From the NCBI GenBank assembly GCA_023053545.1, contig JAKZAN010000006.1, positions 1,617,001-1,681,000 of the forward strand: a stretch of DNA of 64,000 nucleotides. Reading direction: 5' to 3'. The position numbers and the translations under genes were made by a program. Below, one piece after another: positions 63,584-64,000 of the stretch. The number at the start of each line of letters is the position of its first letter. Position 1 is the first letter of the stretch. Source of the stretch: Lepidurus packardi (taxonomy: Eukaryota; Arthropoda; Branchiopoda; Notostraca; Triopsidae). The notes under the pieces are model-generated. The model did not search any database. It saw nothing but the letters and a program-made list of their open reading frames with translations, and had not been told where the DNA came from.

Positions 63584-64000
63584 TTTCCAAAACTATGAAG
63601 CTTATTTTCCTTCACAATCTTTTGTCTTTTCAATAACTTAAACTGCCTTGTTGTATTTGTATACCACACGAATTTTATCCCTAACAATGACAAACACTTG
63701 TTACAAAAAATGATATAAATCGAACCACGTGTATAGATAGAAGTCCTGCTGTCATAACATTACGACACTCTCGTATCGCAACTATTCCCTGGAGCTAGTA
63801 ACACCGCCGAATCGTATCGTCTTCTTCATCTCGATAACCGATCACCGGATCTCACAAATGAATGCGTGTTGTAATTTAAACGAGCAGTTCGAGTCGCATT
63901 ATAAATGTATTGAATAATAAATATAAACGCAACGTCAAATATTTCCTTAACTGGCTACATTCCATAATCCCATTTGAAAGTATTTTCCCCTGGTTCACTA
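63584..64000. other. Upstream region of GPN3
   Basis: 417 bp to the window edge. AT-rich, with no exon, RNA gene or repeat that I can support. Confidence 0.5.

Overview
This is a eukaryotic, animal nuclear window. Genes sit on both strands and are split by many GT-AG introns, mostly 47-80 nt long. There are no operons or Shine-Dalgarno-like signals. The gene set (beta-heavy spectrin, NOS1AP/CAPON, ssSPT subunits, RGP1, WASHC2/FAM21) and the compact, intron-dense structure suggest an invertebrate, probably an arthropod-like ecdysozoan. That placement is inference; nothing here fixes the species.

Layout. 78-14167 (+) is the 3' part of a beta-heavy spectrin gene, with about 24 spectrin repeats, a PH domain and a proline-rich tail. 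15124-19226 (+) is WASHC2/FAM21. It converges on BCKDHA (19523-21530, -). Two neighbouring + strand genes follow (22041-24454 and 25184-27470). Both encode single-pass receptors with an intracellular SEFIR domain (IL-17-receptor type). The first has a 248-bp palindromic element inside its coding sequence that appears to act as an intron. 28586-47214 (+) is a long-intron NOS1AP (CAPON) gene with a candidate alternative first exon at 38304. Next come glutaminyl-peptide cyclotransferase (48621-49965, +) and a CCDC167-like membrane protein (50215-50856, -). A truncated LTR retrotransposon primed by tRNA-Leu lies at 51300-51986 (-). Two tiny tandem genes for the small subunit of serine palmitoyltransferase follow (52547-52831 and 53250-53572, -). 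Then come a full-length ABCA transporter (53885-60266, -), RGP1 (60894-62446, +) and GPN3 (62504-63583, -).

Most genes are unrelated housekeeping or signalling genes that simply sit side by side. Loose themes are endosomal and Golgi trafficking (WASHC2, RGP1), lipid metabolism and transport (ssSPT, ABCA) and the cortical cytoskeleton (spectrin). Three local duplications stand out: the SEFIR receptor pair, the ssSPT pair, and repeat expansions in a spectrin intron.

Exon boundaries were worked out by hand from splice consensus, reading-frame phase and family homology. For every complete gene listed, the exon lengths add up to an uninterrupted frame. No database search or transcript data was available.
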